The notes below the pieces were generated by a model, which ran no database searches, had not been told where the DNA came from, and saw only the letters and a program-made list of their open reading frames with translations. The position numbers were made by a program, and so were the translations under genes. From CAZYBO01 sp964645205 (GTDB lineage Bacteria; Pseudomonadota; Alphaproteobacteria; Rickettsiales; SXRF01): a stretch of DNA of 64,000 nt. How positions within the stretch are numbered: position 1 is the first letter of the stretch; every line of letters starts with the position of its first letter. This document shows positions 62,050-64,000 of this stretch, piece after piece. The stretch lies in NCBI GenBank assembly GCA_964645205.1, contig CAZYBO010000008.1, positions 1-64,000 on the forward strand, in the 5' to 3' direction.

Positions 62050-62739
62050 TTATCCCTGTTCCGCCCGCGCTTTCGCACGGCGCTTGTCCACATACATCGA
62101 CATATCTGCGGCGGCAAGGGCGGATTCAGCATCGTCGCCGTTGCGGATGGCATAGTATCCGAACGCTGTCGTTACCTGCAGTTGCTTGCCGTTGAACGTG
62201 AACGGCGTCTGCTTGAGTTTCTCGGCAATTTTGGCGCCGCGATTGCGCGCGGCGTCCTCGTCGGCATAATACATGATAACGGCAAATTCATCCCCGCCGA
62301 TGCGCGCCAGAAAGTCGGATTCGCGCATGGTCGTCGATAGCAATTGCGAAATATGGCGGATGGCGAGGTCGCCCGCCGCGTGGCCGTACGCATCGTTGAT
62401 CTGCTTGAAATCGTTGAGGTCGAAATAGAGAATGGCGGAGGGATGGCCGTAGCGCCCATGCATCGTGATCGCCCATGAAAGCCTGCGCAGGAACGCGCGG
62501 CGGTTGGGAATCGGGGCGACGCAATCCACATCTACGAGTTGTTCGATTTCGGCAAGACTCTCGCGTGTGCGCGTCAGTTCGCGGTTTACGTCATCGAGCT
62601 TTTCCATCAGCGCGGAGACGGCGAACGTTACCGAAGGGGTCATTTCCTGTGCGGGGATGCCAAGCAGCGCCACGCGTTCCGACATCTTGTTCTTCTTGGA
62701 AGGAGGCTCAGGCCTTTGCGCCTGTCTGATCGCGTCCAT
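62050..62739 (-). CDS. diguanylate cyclase (GGDEF)
   Basis: 229 residues. The GGDEF motif (148-152) is intact, with metal and substrate residues upstream (YFDLNDFKQINDAYGHAAGD). An inhibitory RxxD site (R139, D142) lies five residues before it. An N-terminal helical segment of about 70 residues lacks a recognisable sensor or membrane helix. It makes cyclic di-GMP in the cytoplasm. AAGGAG lies six bases before the ATG. Confidence 0.94.
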   Translation of the reverse strand: MDAIRQAQRPEPPSKKNKMSERVALLGIPAQEMTPSVTFAVSALMEKLDDVNRELTRTRESLAEIEQLVDVDCVAPIPNRRAFLRRLSWAITMHGRYGHPSAILYFDLNDFKQINDAYGHAAGDLAIRHISQLLSTTMRESDFLARIGGDEFAVIMYYADEDAARNRGAKIAEKLKQTPFTFNGKQLQVTTAFGYYAIRNGDDAESALAAADMSMYVDKRRAKARAEQG

Positions 62740-62924
62740 GATGTCTCCTTAACCCAAATGTGCCAGAACGTGGCGTAACCACTGTTTAATGAATATACAT
62801 ATAAACATTAATAATTGATTAATGAAAGTCAAAAAACATAACGTTCTCGCCTGTTTGACATTTTTAGTGACATTTTTAGCATTTCCTGTAGCTTTTCCCC
62901 CTTCTTAGATAAAGGTTGCACATA

Positions 62925-63413
62925 ATGCCGAAAACACAGGCGGATATCGCTATTATCATGGGCAGCACGTCCGACTGGGACACCATGCAGCACGCCGCCA
63001 TCATCCTCGACGAATTCAAGGTCGCCTACGAGAAAAAAGTCGTCTCCGCGCACCGCACGCCCAAACGCCTTTACGATTTCGCCGCCAGCGCGCGCGATAA
63101 CGGATTCAAAGTCATCATCGCAGGCGCAGGCGGCGCCGCCCACCTCCCCGGCATGGCCGCCGCCATGACGCCCCTGCCCGTTCTCGGCGTGCCGGTGGAA
63201 AGCAAAGCGCTCAAAGGCCTCGACAGCCTGCTCTCCATCGCCCAGATGCCCGCAGGCATCCCCGTAGGCACGCTTGCCATCGGCAAGGCGGGTGCGACGA
63301 ACGCGGCGCTGCTGGCAATTGCCATCCTCGCACTGGAAGATAAAGCGCTGGCAAAGAAACTGGAAAAATGGCGCACAAAACAGACTGCCAGCGTAGCGGA
63401 GAAGCCCGTATAA
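62925..63413 (+). CDS. purE: N5-carboxyaminoimidazole ribonucleotide mutase
   Basis: 162 residues from the ATG at 62925; a TTG at 62916 is unlikely. MGSTSDWDTM near the N-terminus and SAHRTPKRLY with catalytic H43 identify PurE; GAGGAAHLPGMAAAMT and PVGTLAIGKAGATNAALLA follow. It rearranges N5-CAIR to CAIR in purine synthesis, with PurK from the next gene. A perfect tandem 12-bp repeat TGACATTTTTAG lies at 62856-62879 in its upstream region. A palindromic element separates it from purK. Confidence 0.96.
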   Translation: MPKTQADIAIIMGSTSDWDTMQHAAIILDEFKVAYEKKVVSAHRTPKRLYDFAASARDNGFKVIIAGAGGAAHLPGMAAAMTPLPVLGVPVESKALKGLDSLLSIAQMPAGIPVGTLAIGKAGATNAALLAIAILALEDKALAKKLEKWRTKQTASVAEKPV

Positions 63414-63433
63414 AATACTTCCGCCCCAACTTA

Positions 63434-63510
63434 TTGTCATTCCCGCGAAAGCGGGAATCTTGAGGTCAGGGCAAAGCAAGAATGGATTCCCGCTTTCGCG
63501 GGAATGACAA
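63434..63510. repeat. 77-bp palindromic element between purE and purK (element B)
   Basis: The 25-bp arms at 63434-63458 and 63486-63510 are perfect reverse complements (TTGTCATTCCCGCG...). Each arm also folds on itself as CCCGC-GAAA-GCGGG. It shares TGTCATTC and GAATCTTGA with the 51385 element. This is a miniature inverted-repeat element, and purE is followed by it in the purEK transcript. Confidence 0.85.
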
Positions 63511-63536
63511 GATTATACAGAATTTAGGTATCCTGC

Positions 63537-64000
63537 ATGATGATCAATTCCCCTCTTCCTCCCGGCTCTACCATCGGCATACTCGGTGGCGGTCAATTAG
63601 GGCGCATGTTGGCAATCGCTGCTGCCGAGCTTGGTTATCACACGCATATCTATTGCCCTGAAGCCGATGCACCTGCGTATGAAGTTTCCAAAAACAAAAC
63701 CGTCGCGGCGTACGATAATAAGGTTGCGCTGAAAGCCTTCGCCCAAAGCGTCGATGTCGTCACTTACGAATTTGAAAATATCCCCGTATCCTGCGTCGAA
63801 GAATTAGCGAAATCCGTTCCGGTTTGGCCGGATGCGGCAACGCTCGCAAGCTGCCAGCACCGCGTACTGGAAAAGCAGGCGATCAACAAGATGGGCATCG
63901 CCACGGCGCCGTTTCATGCCATCACTTCACTGGAATCGCTGAACGAGGCCATCGTGAAAACCGGCCTGCCGGTGGTGCTGAAAACCGCGCGCATGGGCTA
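63537..64000 (+). CDS. purK: N5-carboxyaminoimidazole ribonucleotide synthase, 5' part
   Basis: About 154 codons are visible from the ATG at 63537 (a second ATG follows directly at 63540); the gene runs off the window. The N-terminal STIGILGGGQLGRMLAIAA is the PurK nucleotide-binding start, followed by VVTYEFENIP and VLEKQAINKMGIATAPF, then LPVVLKTARMGY of the ATP-grasp domain. It carboxylates AIR using ATP and bicarbonate, feeding PurE. It follows purE by about 123 bases that contain element B. Confidence 0.93.
   Translation, partial: MMINSPLPPGSTIGILGGGQLGRMLAIAAAELGYHTHIYCPEADAPAYEVSKNKTVAAYDNKVALKAFAQSVDVVTYEFENIPVSCVEELAKSVPVWPDAATLASCQHRVLEKQAINKMGIATAPFHAITSLESLNEAIVKTGLPVVLKTARMG

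Overview
The window reads as one continuous piece of an alphaproteobacterial chromosome, fairly GC-rich by eye and densely packed with protein genes. No tRNA, CRISPR array, transposase or phage gene was seen. Several features point to the Rickettsiales or a close relative. The 23S rRNA gene at the left edge is not preceded by 16S or spacer tRNAs and has its own promoter. A DUF2610 protein is present (56714-56986), a family I know mainly from Rickettsiales. There are also mitochondrion-like proteins: Mic60, NDUFS4-like, NDUFS6-type zinc finger and HIG1. The base composition, Tad pilus locus, cell-wall enzymes, MotB and purine, B6, heme and NAD synthesis genes do not fit a reduced intracellular parasite. 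A deep-branching, possibly free-living relative is my inference, not a proven assignment.

Layout. 1-1259: 5' part of 23S rRNA (minus strand) with a long leader and a TTGACA-17-TATACG promoter. 1260-6201: four-gene plus-strand run for envelope or glycan modification (small membrane protein, NoeA-like methyltransferase, two paralogous membrane sulfatase-superfamily enzymes). 6361-9139: clpS-clpA. 9248-11713: tightly packed operon of three unrecognised genes (two paralogs and a leucine-rich-repeat protein). 11717-15289: minus-strand small protein, trypsin-like protease, MotB, PmtA-like methyltransferase and creatininase-family protein. 15341-15973: nth. 15970-21135: minus-strand energy and cofactor operon (NDUFS6-type zinc finger, HIG1, cobalamin adenosyltransferase, etfB, an unknown gene, etfA, nadE). 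21197-26087: lytic transglycosylase, lipase-like lipoprotein, rlmE, ppx, rodA.

26273-37393 is a Tad/Flp pilus locus: TadE, TadF, TadG and a TadD-like gene on plus, facing cpaB-cpaC-cpaD-cpaE-cpaF-tadB-tadC on minus. Pilin and prepilin peptidase genes are absent. 37672-42932 is a plus-strand chain with start/stop overlaps: rsh, two acyltransferases, pdxJ, acpS. 43021-46151 holds hemD-mic60-hemY. 47423-51318 is gatCAB on minus, interrupted twice: by a small coiled-coil gene between gatC and gatA, and by a DUF559 nuclease cassette between gatA and gatB. 51474-56278 holds ruvX-plsY-dprA-topA, followed by an NDUFS4-like gene, DUF2610 and a 770-residue repeat protein. The right end has a zinc-ribbon membrane protein, a dicarboxylate symporter, a TAXI binding protein, a diguanylate cyclase, purE and the start of purK.

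The strongest unusual signal is the DUF559 cassette. A 437-bp segment is flanked by a perfect 12-bp direct repeat. Each repeat copy contains an ATGA stop/start overlap, so gatA, the nuclease gene and gatB all stay intact and coupled. The cassette also carries a Shine-Dalgarno sequence ahead of gatB. Two related mini-elements of about 77 bp, a hairpin shared with the cassette, and the uncharacterised operons at 9248-11713 and 57005-59317 are the other points worth following.
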